Positions 16,519 through 23,485 of a stretch of 28,200 nt of DNA are shown piece by piece (position 1 is the first letter of the stretch; each line of letters opens with the position of its first letter). This stretch comes from Bartonella bovis 91-4 (GTDB lineage: Bacteria > Pseudomonadota > Alphaproteobacteria > Rhizobiales > Rhizobiaceae): positions 241,569 to 269,768 of the forward strand of contig NZ_CM001844.1 in the NCBI RefSeq assembly GCF_000384965.1. Reading direction: 5' to 3'. The translations under genes and the position numbers were made by a program. Below the pieces are notes generated by a model. It ran no database searches. It saw nothing but the letters and a program-made list of their open reading frames with translations, and was not told the DNA's origin.

Positions 16519-17343
16519 CTATATACGCCCTTTGAAGTTAAGCGTCACTTTACCAATGGCTAAAATTTCTTCACTGGAGACGGCAATATCATCTGTAGGG
16601 GTAACAGCAACAACCTTCTGCACACCAGAGATCATCAGTTTTGAAATCCACCATGATAAACTTAACTCACGACCAAGAGCTTGCTCTTTCTTCCAAGCTG
16701 TGCGTAAATTTGCCTCCATTTGGGTTAAGATCTCTAAAGAAATTTCAGGTAAGAGCCAAACATCTGCTTCTAAATCTACAACCGTTGTTACTGCAGCGTG
16801 AACCTCAATTGTATCATTGGTCATAATTACGCTTTTATCCGTGAGCACTTCTTTGACTCTTTGTAATAAATCCTCACTCGCTGTTGCTTGCTCATTCTCA
16901 CCAAAAATAGCCACATGAATAGTGGGGTTTTTCCCTTTTCGATAAATGATTGCATCCTTCACACGACTATCTGCTGATAAGGCGAAATATCTATAATAAG
17001 GTTCTGTTCCACCCCCTTTACCAGCCCGTATACGAAGCTTAATGCGTTCACGATAGCTGTCATCACTTTCACCTTCTAAGCGTTCAACACCATGCCACTC
17101 ACCCAAAGCATCAAGAAATTCACCTGTTGCAAAGTCAAGAACGGTGTTGCGTGCAGCTTCATTAATACGCTGCCTTAAGAGAAATTCTCTGTAACTTGCA
17201 ACCTCAATAATTTTAACTGCTGGATCACTTTCCAGAGGTGTGTAATTGGGTAAAAGTTGTTTTAAATTCTCAAGACAGGCAGCACGTATTTCTTCAATAG
17301 AAAGCTCTGGAATGATTTCTGGTTTTATGAAATCCTCGTTCAT
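16519..17343 (-). CDS. Baseplate assembly protein J (P2 gpJ / Mu gp47-like)
   Basis: This 274-residue protein shows the typical features of gpJ: PNYTPLESDPAVKIIEVASY, REFLLRQRINEAARNTVLDF, TGEFLDALGEWHGVERLEGE, SDDSYRERIKLRIRAGKGGG and a C-terminal wedge domain. It builds the baseplate wedge with gpW and gpI. Its ATG overlaps the stop of the W-like gene (ATGA). Length is close to P2 gpJ (302). Confidence 0.92.
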   Translation of the reverse strand: MNEDFIKPEIIPELSIEEIRAACLENLKQLLPNYTPLESDPAVKIIEVASYREFLLRQRINEAARNTVLDFATGEFLDALGEWHGVERLEGESDDSYRERIKLRIRAGKGGGTEPYYRYFALSADSRVKDAIIYRKGKNPTIHVAIFGENEQATASEDLLQRVKEVLTDKSVIMTNDTIEVHAAVTTVVDLEADVWLLPEISLEILTQMEANLRTAWKKEQALGRELSLSWWISKLMISGVQKVVAVTPTDDIAVSSEEILAIGKVTLNFKGRI

Positions 17344-17681
17344 CCTATCTGCAATCCTTCCATCGTGATGGGCTTTCCTGAAGGGGCGTAAATTCCTTCA
17401 AAGGACATGAAAACTTTTCCTGTCTCAACAGAAGTTAAATTCACTTGTTTAAGCTTAAAACGAGGCTCCCACCTATCTAAAGCCTCTGCAACAGCTGCAT
17501 AAATGGCTACTTTAAAGGTGTCATTGACTGGATCATCAATCAAATCAAGAACACGCGAACCATAATTGCGACGCATAACCCGTGTTCCTATCCGTGTCAT
17601 TAAAATATCCATAATGGACTGACGCAAGTGATCAACTCCAGACATGGATTTGCCTGTCTGACAATTCATTCCTATGCTCAA
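17340..17681 (-). CDS. Baseplate protein W (P2 gpW / T4 gp25-like)
   Basis: This 113-residue protein contains DHLRQSIMDILMTRIGTRVM, RRNYGSRVLDLID and the C-terminal KVFMSFEGIY, the gp25/gpW pattern. It has a TTG start: GGGAGG lies six bases before TTG, whose TTGA overlaps the stop of the V-like gene. The in-frame ATG four codons later has its AGGA directly abutting it and is less likely. The protein connects the baseplate wedge to the first sheath ring. Confidence 0.9.
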   Translation of the reverse strand: MSIGMNCQTGKSMSGVDHLRQSIMDILMTRIGTRVMRRNYGSRVLDLIDDPVNDTFKVAIYAAVAEALDRWEPRFKLKQVNLTSVETGKVFMSFEGIYAPSGKPITMEGLQIG

Positions 17682-18496
17682 ATAGGGCCTCCCGTTATAG
17701 CACCACCAGATGTAACACCAGGGTGTTTATGGCCACTTCCAACGTTAACACCGTTGTGCTTTAACCCACTCGACTTAACGGACACCTCACCACCCGCTTT
17801 GAGAGAGGTGCCACTACTTGATTTAAGGGACATATGACTGCCTGACTCAAGAAATGCACTGCCACTTGATTTGAGTGACATATCATTGCCTGATTCAAGA
17901 GAAACCCCATCACTTGATTTGATAGAAACATTTCCCTCTGCCTCCAGTGTCATGTTTCCATCTGCCTTTAAAGTCATGTCACTTTCTGAAATAATCTTTA
18001 TGCCATCTGGAGCGGTGATTTCTAATTCACCTCCTTCACCTTTCATGGAAACCCCATCGGATATCGTTAAAATGAATTTGCCTTCTGATTTGATCGTCAA
18101 TGAATAAGTGCTTGTTTCATCATCATATTCAACCGTTGTGCCATCAGGATATATGGTTGTATGAATATTGCCCTTATCAGCTGCTTGATTGGCATCTGTA
18201 TGAATAGAGCCAATAATCATCCCTTGCGATAAATCACCTGATGTGGAAAGGACAATAACTTGCTCGCCCACATCACGTCCTTCATAGGAACGCGTTTTTC
18301 CTGCACGAGCTTGTGTGTCTGGAATCCAATCGCTTACAATATTACCGCTTTGAACACGATAGCGTGCGTTTTTATGATCAACGTGACTAATCGTACCTAC
18401 CATAACCATATTGGCCACACGTCTTTTTAAATCTGTAATTTCTCTGTCACGCCGCTCTAACATGGGAATTTCCAGTGGTTTGATATTTATCCTCAT
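17678..18496 (-). CDS. Baseplate spike protein V (P2 gpV / Mu gp45-like)
   Basis: This protein forms the central membrane-piercing spike. I chose MRINIKPLEIPM as the start, with AGGG about nine bases upstream; an in-frame start 11 codons earlier would overlap the previous gene further, and one 11 codons later is also possible. An OB-fold region (GTISHVDHKNARYRVQSGN, DVGEQVIVLSTSGDLSQGMI) is followed by a beta-helix of repeated short strands. The C-terminus has NGVNVGSGHKHPG, matching the metal-binding HxH apex seen in P2 and phi92 spikes. About 272 residues, longer than P2 gpV (211) because of extra beta-helix repeats. Confidence 0.9.
   Translation of the reverse strand: MRINIKPLEIPMLERRDREITDLKRRVANMVMVGTISHVDHKNARYRVQSGNIVSDWIPDTQARAGKTRSYEGRDVGEQVIVLSTSGDLSQGMIIGSIHTDANQAADKGNIHTTIYPDGTTVEYDDETSTYSLTIKSEGKFILTISDGVSMKGEGGELEITAPDGIKIISESDMTLKADGNMTLEAEGNVSIKSSDGVSLESGNDMSLKSSGSAFLESGSHMSLKSSSGTSLKAGGEVSVKSSGLKHNGVNVGSGHKHPGVTSGGAITGGPI
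17759..17902 (-). repeat. Three tandem 48-base (16-residue) repeats in the spike beta-helix
   Basis: Successive 16-residue units begin SLESGNDMSLKSSGSA, FLESGSHMSLKSSSGT and SLKAGGEVSVKSSGLK. The DNA is also repeated: CTTGATTT recurs on the plus strand at 48-base steps (17817, 17865, 17913). Weaker units precede them. The repeats probably set spike length. Confidence 0.85.
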
Positions 18497-18977
18497 TGTT
18501 AGGCCCTGTGTCGGGATCAAAGCCGACACAAGGTTTTAAAAAGACAGTGCTTTCTTCTTCAGGAGGGATATTGGTTACATAAGTGACTTCAAAGGTTAAA
18601 ATAGAACCATGCAATGCTAAGGAGCCATTATCGCCAAAAGCCATGGCAATGTTTTGTAAGCGACAGCTTTCAACTGTGTTGTTGAGATTGGGGTTGTTAT
18701 GGAAAATAGTTTCAATTTCCCAGGCTAATTGATCAACAAAACGTGCTCCATTTTCTCTTGTGTCATAGCATTCAACATCAACTGTTAAAACACGTCGTCT
18801 TACCCCATAATCGTGCCCATCTTCTATTGTTTCGTTTTGCGTTGATACATTAACAAACGGGTGATCTTCAGGAGAGAAATTAAAGTCTCGCATGTTGTAG
18901 ATTTCATCACCAGCAGCTGTCTTGCCAGCTTTGATTAACTCAACAAACGTCTCTCTTAATGTATCTCGTGGATGCAT
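18447..18977 (-). CDS. Probable tail terminator or tail completion protein (gpU-type)
   Basis: This 176-residue protein has an N-terminal helix (LRETFVELIKAGKTA), then DHPFVNVSTQNETIED, RRRVLTVDVECYD, DQLAWEIETIFHNNP and a final strand LTFEVTYVTNI. That order of elements is like lambda gpU and related tail terminators, which cap the tube at the head-proximal end. AGGA lies seven bases before the ATG. It is the first minus-strand gene after the toxin-antitoxin block and overlaps the V-like gene by 50 bases. No motif is decisive, so another neck protein remains possible. Confidence 0.6.
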   Translation of the reverse strand: MHPRDTLRETFVELIKAGKTAAGDEIYNMRDFNFSPEDHPFVNVSTQNETIEDGHDYGVRRRVLTVDVECYDTRENGARFVDQLAWEIETIFHNNPNLNNTVESCRLQNIAMAFGDNGSLALHGSILTFEVTYVTNIPPEEESTVFLKPCVGFDPDTGPNNEDKYQTTGNSHVRAA

Positions 18978-19003
18978 CTTAATTCCTGTTTAGGCGATAT
19001 CAG

Positions 19004-19032
19004 TTGAAAACTATGAAAGCATTGACTAGTAT
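19004..19032 (+). promoter_or_regulatory. Candidate promoter of hicAB
   Basis: TTGAAA at 19004-19009 and TAGTAT at 19027-19032 are 17 bases apart, a fair sigma-70-type match, and the favoured hicA start is 26 bases downstream. The surrounding DNA is AT-rich, so a chance match is possible. Confidence 0.35.
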
Positions 19033-19057
19033 TAATAATGACACTAAACATGAAATT

Positions 19058-19291
19058 ATGAGTCATAAAATTGAAAAAATAGTCAGCTTGATGAAAACAT
19101 CACCTTTGTTAGCTGTATGTGGACATTTCTTTGGAGAACCGCGGAACAATGGTTCAAGCCATTTTGTTTTTAAAACCCCGTGGTTTGGAGATCCTCGTGT
19201 AAATATTCAAAAAAGTTCTGGTAACAAAGCAAAAGCTTATCAAGTCAAACAAATTTTACAAGCGATAGAAAGGATAAAGAATGAACAATAA
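19058..19291 (+). CDS. hicA: HicA-family mRNA interferase toxin
   Basis: This small protein resembles the HicA subgroup with a conserved FGEPRNNGSSHFVFKTPW motif, the histidine being the likely catalytic residue, followed by GDPRVNIQ and the C-terminal AKAYQVKQILQAIERI helix. HicA cleaves mRNA and stops growth. I prefer MSHKIEKI (78 residues) as the start because of family length and the upstream promoter-like site; the frame stays open upstream to 19004, and no start has a good ribosome site. It overlaps hicB by 11 bases, as in most hic operons, with toxin first. It lies antisense to the phage late operon. Confidence 0.78.
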   Translation: MSHKIEKIVSLMKTSPLLAVCGHFFGEPRNNGSSHFVFKTPWFGDPRVNIQKSSGNKAKAYQVKQILQAIERIKNEQ

Positions 19292-19598
19292 TCATTATAC
19301 GTATCGTGTTCTGTGGTCGCAAGAAGATGAGGAATATGTTGGTTTATGTGCTGAATTTCCTTCTCTTTCATGGTTAGATGTTAAAGCAGAGAACGCTTTA
19401 AAGGGTATTATGAATCTCGTTACAGAAGTTGTTGAGGACATGCAACGCAATGGAGAGGATGTTCCTATACCTTTGTCACATGTAAAATATAGTGGCAAAT
19501 TTCAGTTAAGAATACCACCAGAACTCCACAGACAATTAGCAATTCAAGCTGCTGAAAATGGTGTGAGTTTAAATAGATATATTTCTTCTAAATTGTAG
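19281..19598 (+). CDS. hicB: HicB-family antitoxin
   Basis: This 105-residue protein neutralises HicA and probably represses its own promoter. The N-terminal half is the HicB fold (YRVLWSQEDEEYVGLCAEFP, then SLSWLDVKAENALKGIMNLV), and the C-terminal part is a ribbon-helix-helix DNA-binding segment of the YSGKFQLRIPPELHRQL type with NGVSLNRYISSKL. The overlap with hicA gives coupled translation. Both domains are complete. Confidence 0.86.
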   Translation: MNNNHYTYRVLWSQEDEEYVGLCAEFPSLSWLDVKAENALKGIMNLVTEVVEDMQRNGEDVPIPLSHVKYSGKFQLRIPPELHRQLAIQAAENGVSLNRYISSKL

Positions 19599-19628
19599 TT
19601 CTTTTTTTATAGCTCTATGTGAATTAAA

Positions 19629-19670
19629 GTACACTTTTTTGTTGACGGTATCATATTTTAGGTGTACATA
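19629..19670 (+). promoter_or_regulatory. brnTA promoter with flanking inverted repeat (candidate operator)
   Basis: TTGACG (19642-19647) and TACATA (19665-19670), 17 bases apart, form a good promoter just before brnT. The hexamer GTACAC at 19629-19634 and its complement GTGTAC at 19662-19667 bracket it, 33 bases apart or about three helix turns, the second overlapping the -10 box. BrnA is a known autorepressor of brnTA, so an operator is likely, but the arms are short. Confidence 0.5.
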
Positions 19671-19676
19671 AAATGT

Positions 19677-19943
19677 ATGAAGATAGTGTGGGATGAACCC
19701 AAAAGAGTTTCGAACATTGATAAACATAAACTTGATTTTGCAGATGTTATTTATTTTGACTGGGAGCGTGCCTTTATTGATGCAACACATTCAAACCGCA
19801 TGAAAGCTATCGGACATTTTGCTGACAACACAGCAGTTATTATTTTTGCAAAACTGGGTGTTGAAGCAATATCTATTATCAGTTTTCGTCAAGCAAATAA
19901 GAAAGAAAGAGAGGTTTTTAATGACTACCAAAGAAACCTTTAA
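19677..19943 (+). CDS. brnT: BrnT-family ribonuclease toxin
   Basis: This 88-residue toxin is an RNase of the BrnT (RelE-like) family. It starts MKIVWDEPKRVSNIDKHKLD, the standard family N-terminus; a GTG five codons upstream is also in frame but would extend beyond the family start. Further motifs are FADVIYFDWERA, NRMKAIGHF and AISIISFRQANKKERE, which include the expected basic and histidine active-site residues. The stop overlaps brnA by 23 bases. The module is complete and sits beside hicAB in the same orientation. Confidence 0.87.
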   Translation: MKIVWDEPKRVSNIDKHKLDFADVIYFDWERAFIDATHSNRMKAIGHFADNTAVIIFAKLGVEAISIISFRQANKKEREVFNDYQRNL

Positions 19944-20226
19944 AGAAGGATGTGGCTACACAAAAGAAGATTGGGACGCCGTGGATTCACCACCACTTAC
20001 AGACGAGGAGCTTGCACGCTTAAAACCAGCTAAAGAAATTTTACCTACCTCCTTTTTTAAATATGTAATACAAGAGCGTCGTAAGCGTGGACGTCCACCA
20101 GTTAAATTTCCAAAACAAGCAATTACTCTACGTCTTGACCCTAAAGTTGTAGCCTCTTTTAAGAAACAAGGTAAAGACTGGCGTACACGTATGGGTGAAA
20201 TCTTAACAAAAGCAAGTGGTTGCTAA
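19921..20226 (+). CDS. brnA: BrnA-family antitoxin
   Basis: This 101-residue protein should bind BrnT and repress the brnTA promoter. The start MTTKETFKEG has GAGAGG six bases upstream; the frame is open further upstream, but that part only overlaps brnT. The middle carries DEELARLKPAKEILP, and the C-terminus is the ribbon-helix-helix region RGRPPVKFPKQAITLRLDP, then VVASFKKQGKDWRTRMGEIL, typical of BrnA. It is convergent with the FII-like phage gene. Confidence 0.87.
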   Translation: MTTKETFKEGCGYTKEDWDAVDSPPLTDEELARLKPAKEILPTSFFKYVIQERRKRGRPPVKFPKQAITLRLDPKVVASFKKQGKDWRTRMGEILTKASGC

Positions 20227-20305
20227 AGCCACACGCAAAAAAGCGATTAAACCACAATGTTAACTACCTCCCCATCTGTGACGATGGAAAAGTAATCAAA
20301 ATATT

Positions 20306-20683
20306 TTACTTCACGTTAGCCACAGCGTCCTCACGTAGGATAAGCTTATACATATTTGATTCCGAGGCTTGTACATTTGAGACAGTAAAATTTTCTTGGG
20401 AAGAAGTCATTTTATTGGTGTCAATTTCTTTAGGGGGTAAAATAACAATACAATCTCCTAGTTCAGGGAGCACGCCACCAATATCATTGATACAGACATC
20501 GAGCTCTTTCCTTGGGATTGTTGTTTTGACTCTTCCCCCAGCTTCTTGCTCAGCATGCTTAATACTATAAATAGCTGTGATATGAAAAGATTGCCCTGTT
20601 TTCTTTCGTGTATAGATAATGGGCTGACCAAAGGTATCGCGTACATCTTCAACCATTTGACTGATCAGCCCATACCATTGCAT
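20306..20683 (-). CDS. Head-tail joining protein (lambda gpFII-like)
   Basis: This 125-residue protein follows the capsid gene by one base. It has an N-terminal helix (YGLISQMVEDVRDTFGQPI) followed by strands with the pattern ITAIYSIKH, TTIPRKELDVCINDIG, ELGDCIVILP and YKLILRED, resembling lambda FII and related joiners that connect the neck to the tail. No single decisive motif is visible; the call rests on position, length and fold pattern. It is the last head gene before the toxin-antitoxin block. Confidence 0.6.
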   Translation of the reverse strand: MQWYGLISQMVEDVRDTFGQPIIYTRKKTGQSFHITAIYSIKHAEQEAGGRVKTTIPRKELDVCINDIGGVLPELGDCIVILPPKEIDTNKMTSSQENFTVSNVQASESNMYKLILREDAVANVK

Positions 20684-20684
20684 T

Positions 20685-21761
20685 TTATTGCGCCTTTACC
20701 ACTGCTTTGAAAAGCATTTCAGGACGTGTGCAAATAAAGAGCGGGTAACTGTATACCTCAGGTTTCACCCATGCGTTGCGTTCTTTATCAGTTACAAGAA
20801 CTGTATAAAGAGGTTTGCCGACTGTATTGACAAACTCCATGCTTTCACCCGGAGCAAAAGTTTTTTGGAATACACCAGGAGCTTTAACAGGAACGAATTG
20901 ACATTCATTAGGTTTGATACCCAAAGCTCGCTTGGTACCTTGTTGAGAGCCCGCATTATAATTATAAATACTCCGATAATTGATGAATGTCACACCAGCA
21001 AAATCAAAACTTCCAAAGCTTCCAGATCCTATAGCGCCAGGTGTTGCTACCCCTCCTGGACTATTTAATATCTGAGCTAGAGATGTATTTAAATAGGTTT
21101 CACGAATTGTTTTGTGGCTTTTTAACTTAGAAAAGAATTCATATCCACAAAGCCCAACAATCCAAGACCGATCAGAAAATGCACCGCGTGATGCTTCAAT
21201 CATCTTCATGACGACTTGATCAACCATATTGGCAACATCTGTTGTGTCATCATCGAGTTTAAAATCAATAGCCTTTGGTTGTTCGATACCCCATTCCTTG
21301 TACCAATCAATGATCATTGATCCGTCAGCATCAAGAACAGCACCTTGAATAGCTCCAAGCTGCATATTTTCCCAAGTCAGCTCAATTTCCTCAATCAGCT
21401 TCTTTTGTCTTTTAGCAATATATTTCATTGCCGTTTCAAGTTGATCTTCTGTACCAAATTCTCGCCGGTCTTGAATTTCTTCTGATGTTATAGTGTCCCC
21501 TTTAGCAATACGTGTTGTTTGGAAAAATCGAAGATTACGGCCATCTCTATCGGCTTCTATTAAAGGTGCGCCACGTTTACTGGTTTGAATAAGTGATAAC
21601 GTATTATCACGTCTTTCAATACCAACTACTTTTGCCTTTGATTCAACTTCTTCAAAAAGATTAAGTGAACCAACTAAACCAGGTTTAAATTCATAATTTT
21701 CAATTGCTCTCATCATTGTTGTTGATGAAAAAGCATTGTGATTAAAAAAATCCATATCCAT
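20685..21761 (-). CDS. Major capsid protein (lambda gpE-like), own start
   Basis: This 358-residue product (lambda gpE has 341) can still be made independently: ATG at 21761 follows AGGAGAC at a suitable distance. Characteristic parts are MDMDFFNHNAFSS, NLFEEVESKAKVVGIERRDN, REFGTEDQLETAMKYIAKRQ, SWIVGLCGYEFFSKLKSH, INYRSIYNYN and the C-terminal KPLYTVLVTDKERNAWVKPE. It assembles the icosahedral shell with scaffold and portal. In the same frame it also forms the C-terminal part of the D-E fusion. Confidence 0.88.
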   Translation of the reverse strand: MDMDFFNHNAFSSTTMMRAIENYEFKPGLVGSLNLFEEVESKAKVVGIERRDNTLSLIQTSKRGAPLIEADRDGRNLRFFQTTRIAKGDTITSEEIQDRREFGTEDQLETAMKYIAKRQKKLIEEIELTWENMQLGAIQGAVLDADGSMIIDWYKEWGIEQPKAIDFKLDDDTTDVANMVDQVVMKMIEASRGAFSDRSWIVGLCGYEFFSKLKSHKTIRETYLNTSLAQILNSPGGVATPGAIGSGSFGSFDFAGVTFINYRSIYNYNAGSQQGTKRALGIKPNECQFVPVKAPGVFQKTFAPGESMEFVNTVGKPLYTVLVTDKERNAWVKPEVYSYPLFICTRPEMLFKAVVKAQ

Positions 21762-22139
21762 ATTTGTATGTCTCCTATCGCAATAAAACGTTGTTTTTTC
21801 TAAGGTTTGAATGGCCACTTCCTTTTTCTCTTCATCAATTTTCTCAGGCCATATCAGTTCAGATGCTTTGAGCGTGCATAAACGCACTGTAATCGTTGCC
21901 CGTTGATCGCTTTGTGATGCATCAACATTGGCATAAGAAATGCCCGCTGGAATTTGACTGCCATCTTCTGCATTGGGATTAAACGGCACATATTTGCCCG
22001 TTGATGTTACGAGCCCCATGACGGTTCCTGCTGCAACTTCAGATCCTTTTGCAAAGATTACTTCCTCGTTTGACATGTCAGGGTTATAACGCCCAAGATA
22101 AGCGCTATCACGAGGGCCCTCATAAAAAACTTTACTCAT
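20685..22139 (-). CDS. Fused open frame: decoration protein D joined to major capsid protein E
   Basis: One open frame codes for a complete decoration protein followed by a complete major capsid protein, 484 residues. The D part (FYEGPRDSAYLGRYNPDM, AAGTVMGLVTSTGKYVPFNP, ASELIWPEKI) matches lambda gpD; the E part matches lambda gpE (MDMDFFNHNAFSS, YEFKPGLVGSLNLF, DNTLSLIQTSKRG). The start ATG overlaps the scaffold stop (ATGA); a start nine codons earlier is unlikely. The two genes are normally separate. One more A in the A6 run at 21794-21799 would end D as LEKNNVLLR and a TAG stop, just before the good ribosome site of E. So the fusion arises from a missing A, real or from sequencing. Confidence 0.85.
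   Translation of the reverse strand: MSKVFYEGPRDSAYLGRYNPDMSNEEVIFAKGSEVAAGTVMGLVTSTGKYVPFNPNAEDGSQIPAGISYANVDASQSDQRATITVRLCTLKASELIWPEKIDEEKKEVAIQTLEKTTFYCDRRHTNMDMDFFNHNAFSSTTMMRAIENYEFKPGLVGSLNLFEEVESKAKVVGIERRDNTLSLIQTSKRGAPLIEADRDGRNLRFFQTTRIAKGDTITSEEIQDRREFGTEDQLETAMKYIAKRQKKLIEEIELTWENMQLGAIQGAVLDADGSMIIDWYKEWGIEQPKAIDFKLDDDTTDVANMVDQVVMKMIEASRGAFSDRSWIVGLCGYEFFSKLKSHKTIRETYLNTSLAQILNSPGGVATPGAIGSGSFGSFDFAGVTFINYRSIYNYNAGSQQGTKRALGIKPNECQFVPVKAPGVFQKTFAPGESMEFVNTVGKPLYTVLVTDKERNAWVKPEVYSYPLFICTRPEMLFKAVVKAQ
21775..22139 (-). pseudogene. Head decoration protein D, stop codon lost to a frameshift
   Basis: Lambda-type D stabilises the expanded capsid. If one base is added to the A6 run at 21794-21799, the product is 121 residues (lambda D has 110), ending LEKNNVLLR at the TAG at 21775-21777. 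This end is typical of D-family proteins. Without the base, the frame runs on into the capsid gene. Ribosomal slippage on the A run could still release some free D. Confidence 0.7.
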
Positions 22140-22588
22140 TGTATCGTCCCCCAAACCTTGTCCCATTTTGCATAAATATTTGCCTGAGTATTTCCTTCCG
22201 GATGGGGTGCATAAGGCGACACGACTAAAGCCTCGCTTTGTGACGTAGCATTAGCCAAAATAATGCTCTTTGCTTCCTCTAAGCTCATACCATCTTGAAT
22301 AGCTTGTGCTGCATTAAAAGAAACGCCTAAACGCTGGGCTTGTTTTTCCAGAGTCATAAAACTCTGAGCACGCTTTCTTTCTTGTTCAAGTGTCGCTTGA
22401 ATGATGGTGTCTTTGTCTTCATTTGTGTTGCTGTCTTTGGTAAAAGTTTCAGCGTTAACGCTAATGTCAACAGCGCTTACTTCTGCAGAAGTTTCAATCT
22501 TTTCGCTTTCTTCTCCTGCAGATAATTGCGCGGAAAGCTCACCATCGTCTTTGGCGCGATATTTTGTCCGTAACATATATTTCACCAT
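22136..22588 (-). CDS. Capsid scaffold protein (Nu3-like, C-terminal part of a gpC-type protease)
   Basis: This helical protein carries QERKRAQSFMTLEKQAQRLG, NAAQAIQDGMSLEEAKSIIL, the pattern found at the C-terminus of gpC-type protease-scaffold proteins and made separately as Nu3 in lambda. It directs shell assembly and is then removed by the protease. I chose MVKYMLRTKYRAKDDG, with AAAGGA about nine bases upstream; an earlier in-frame ATG at 22615 lacks a ribosome site. It is in the same frame as the protease gene, separated from it only by a TAA and a few codons. Confidence 0.75.
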   Translation of the reverse strand: MVKYMLRTKYRAKDDGELSAQLSAGEESEKIETSAEVSAVDISVNAETFTKDSNTNEDKDTIIQATLEQERKRAQSFMTLEKQAQRLGVSFNAAQAIQDGMSLEEAKSIILANATSQSEALVVSPYAPHPEGNTQANIYAKWDKVWGTIQ

Positions 22589-22624
22589 ATATTTAATTCC
22601 TTTGTTTGATTTCATATTCAGGGA

Positions 22625-22627
22625 TTA
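22625..22627 (-). other. In-frame stop codon between capsid protease and scaffold
   Basis: TAA ends the protease after ASIQ. The same frame continues into the scaffold with no shift. In lambda gpC the protease and scaffold form one polypeptide, so this looks like a nonsense change or a natural split. Confidence 0.7.
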
Positions 22628-23485
22628 TTGAATGGAAGCGGTTAGGGCTTCCAAAGCTTGTGCAAATGTGCCTTGCGCATCTGCTAACCCAAGCTCTACA
22701 GCCTGGGCGCCTATAAATGTCTCTGCTTTCATGTCTTTGATAGCTTGAACACTCGTAGGTCTGTTTTGTGCTACTAAATCGACAAACATGTCGTAGAGAA
22801 GCGCACAATCTGCTTGCATCTTTTCAAGGGCTTTATCAGCCAATGGCTCATGAGGATTCCCGTGAACTTTGTGATCCCCTTCAAAGACAAATGTCCATTT
22901 ATATCCGTCCATTTCATCAGCACGCGACTGATCAAGGTGAGCACACACAACCCCAATTGACCCAACAATTCCTGTGCGTGCAACCCAGATTTGAGAAGCC
23001 GCACAAGCAATGGCATAAGCTGCTGAGCACGCCATTTCATTGGCATGGGCCCAGATGGGTTTATTGTATTGTTGTGAAAGTGCACGAAACGCGTCAACCA
23101 AATCAAAAACACCACCTGCTTCGCCACCACCACTATCGATATCTAATAAAATTGCACCAACATCAGGTTGCTCAATGGCTTCTTGGAAAGCGTCTCGTAG
23201 ACCATCGTAAGATGTTAATCCTGACGCAGCACTAAGCCACGCGCCACGGCGTACAAGTGTGCCATGAACCGGGAGAATAGCCACATGGTTTTTCACCACA
23301 TAAGTCTCAGGGGGAATTTGAGAGAGAGGATCCTCTTTAGAAAATGCTCCAGGGGGAAATTTATTCCCCTCAAAAAGGCGTGGTGTCATGAAATTAAGAA
23401 TGACATCAAACTTTGCAGGGGCAAGCATATGCGGTACATTAAAAAGTCGTGAAACCAAAAAGGGCATATCAACATTATTCATCAT
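22625..23485 (-). CDS. Capsid maturation protease, S49 (SppA/lambda gpC-like)
   Basis: This 286-residue serine peptidase processes scaffold and portal during head maturation. Motifs are VAILPVHGTLVRRG, AILLDIDSGGGEAGG (about residues 110-124), the nucleophile in CSAAYAIACAA, GSIGVV and the general-base lysine in DHKVHGNPHEPL. GAGG lies nine bases before the chosen ATG, which is one of two adjacent ATGs; an earlier start at 23518 would overlap the portal by 44 bases without a ribosome site. Lambda gpC has 439 residues because it carries the scaffold as well. Confidence 0.9.
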   Translation of the reverse strand: MMNNVDMPFLVSRLFNVPHMLAPAKFDVILNFMTPRLFEGNKFPPGAFSKEDPLSQIPPETYVVKNHVAILPVHGTLVRRGAWLSAASGLTSYDGLRDAFQEAIEQPDVGAILLDIDSGGGEAGGVFDLVDAFRALSQQYNKPIWAHANEMACSAAYAIACAASQIWVARTGIVGSIGVVCAHLDQSRADEMDGYKWTFVFEGDHKVHGNPHEPLADKALEKMQADCALLYDMFVDLVAQNRPTSVQAIKDMKAETFIGAQAVELGLADAQGTFAQALEALTASIQ

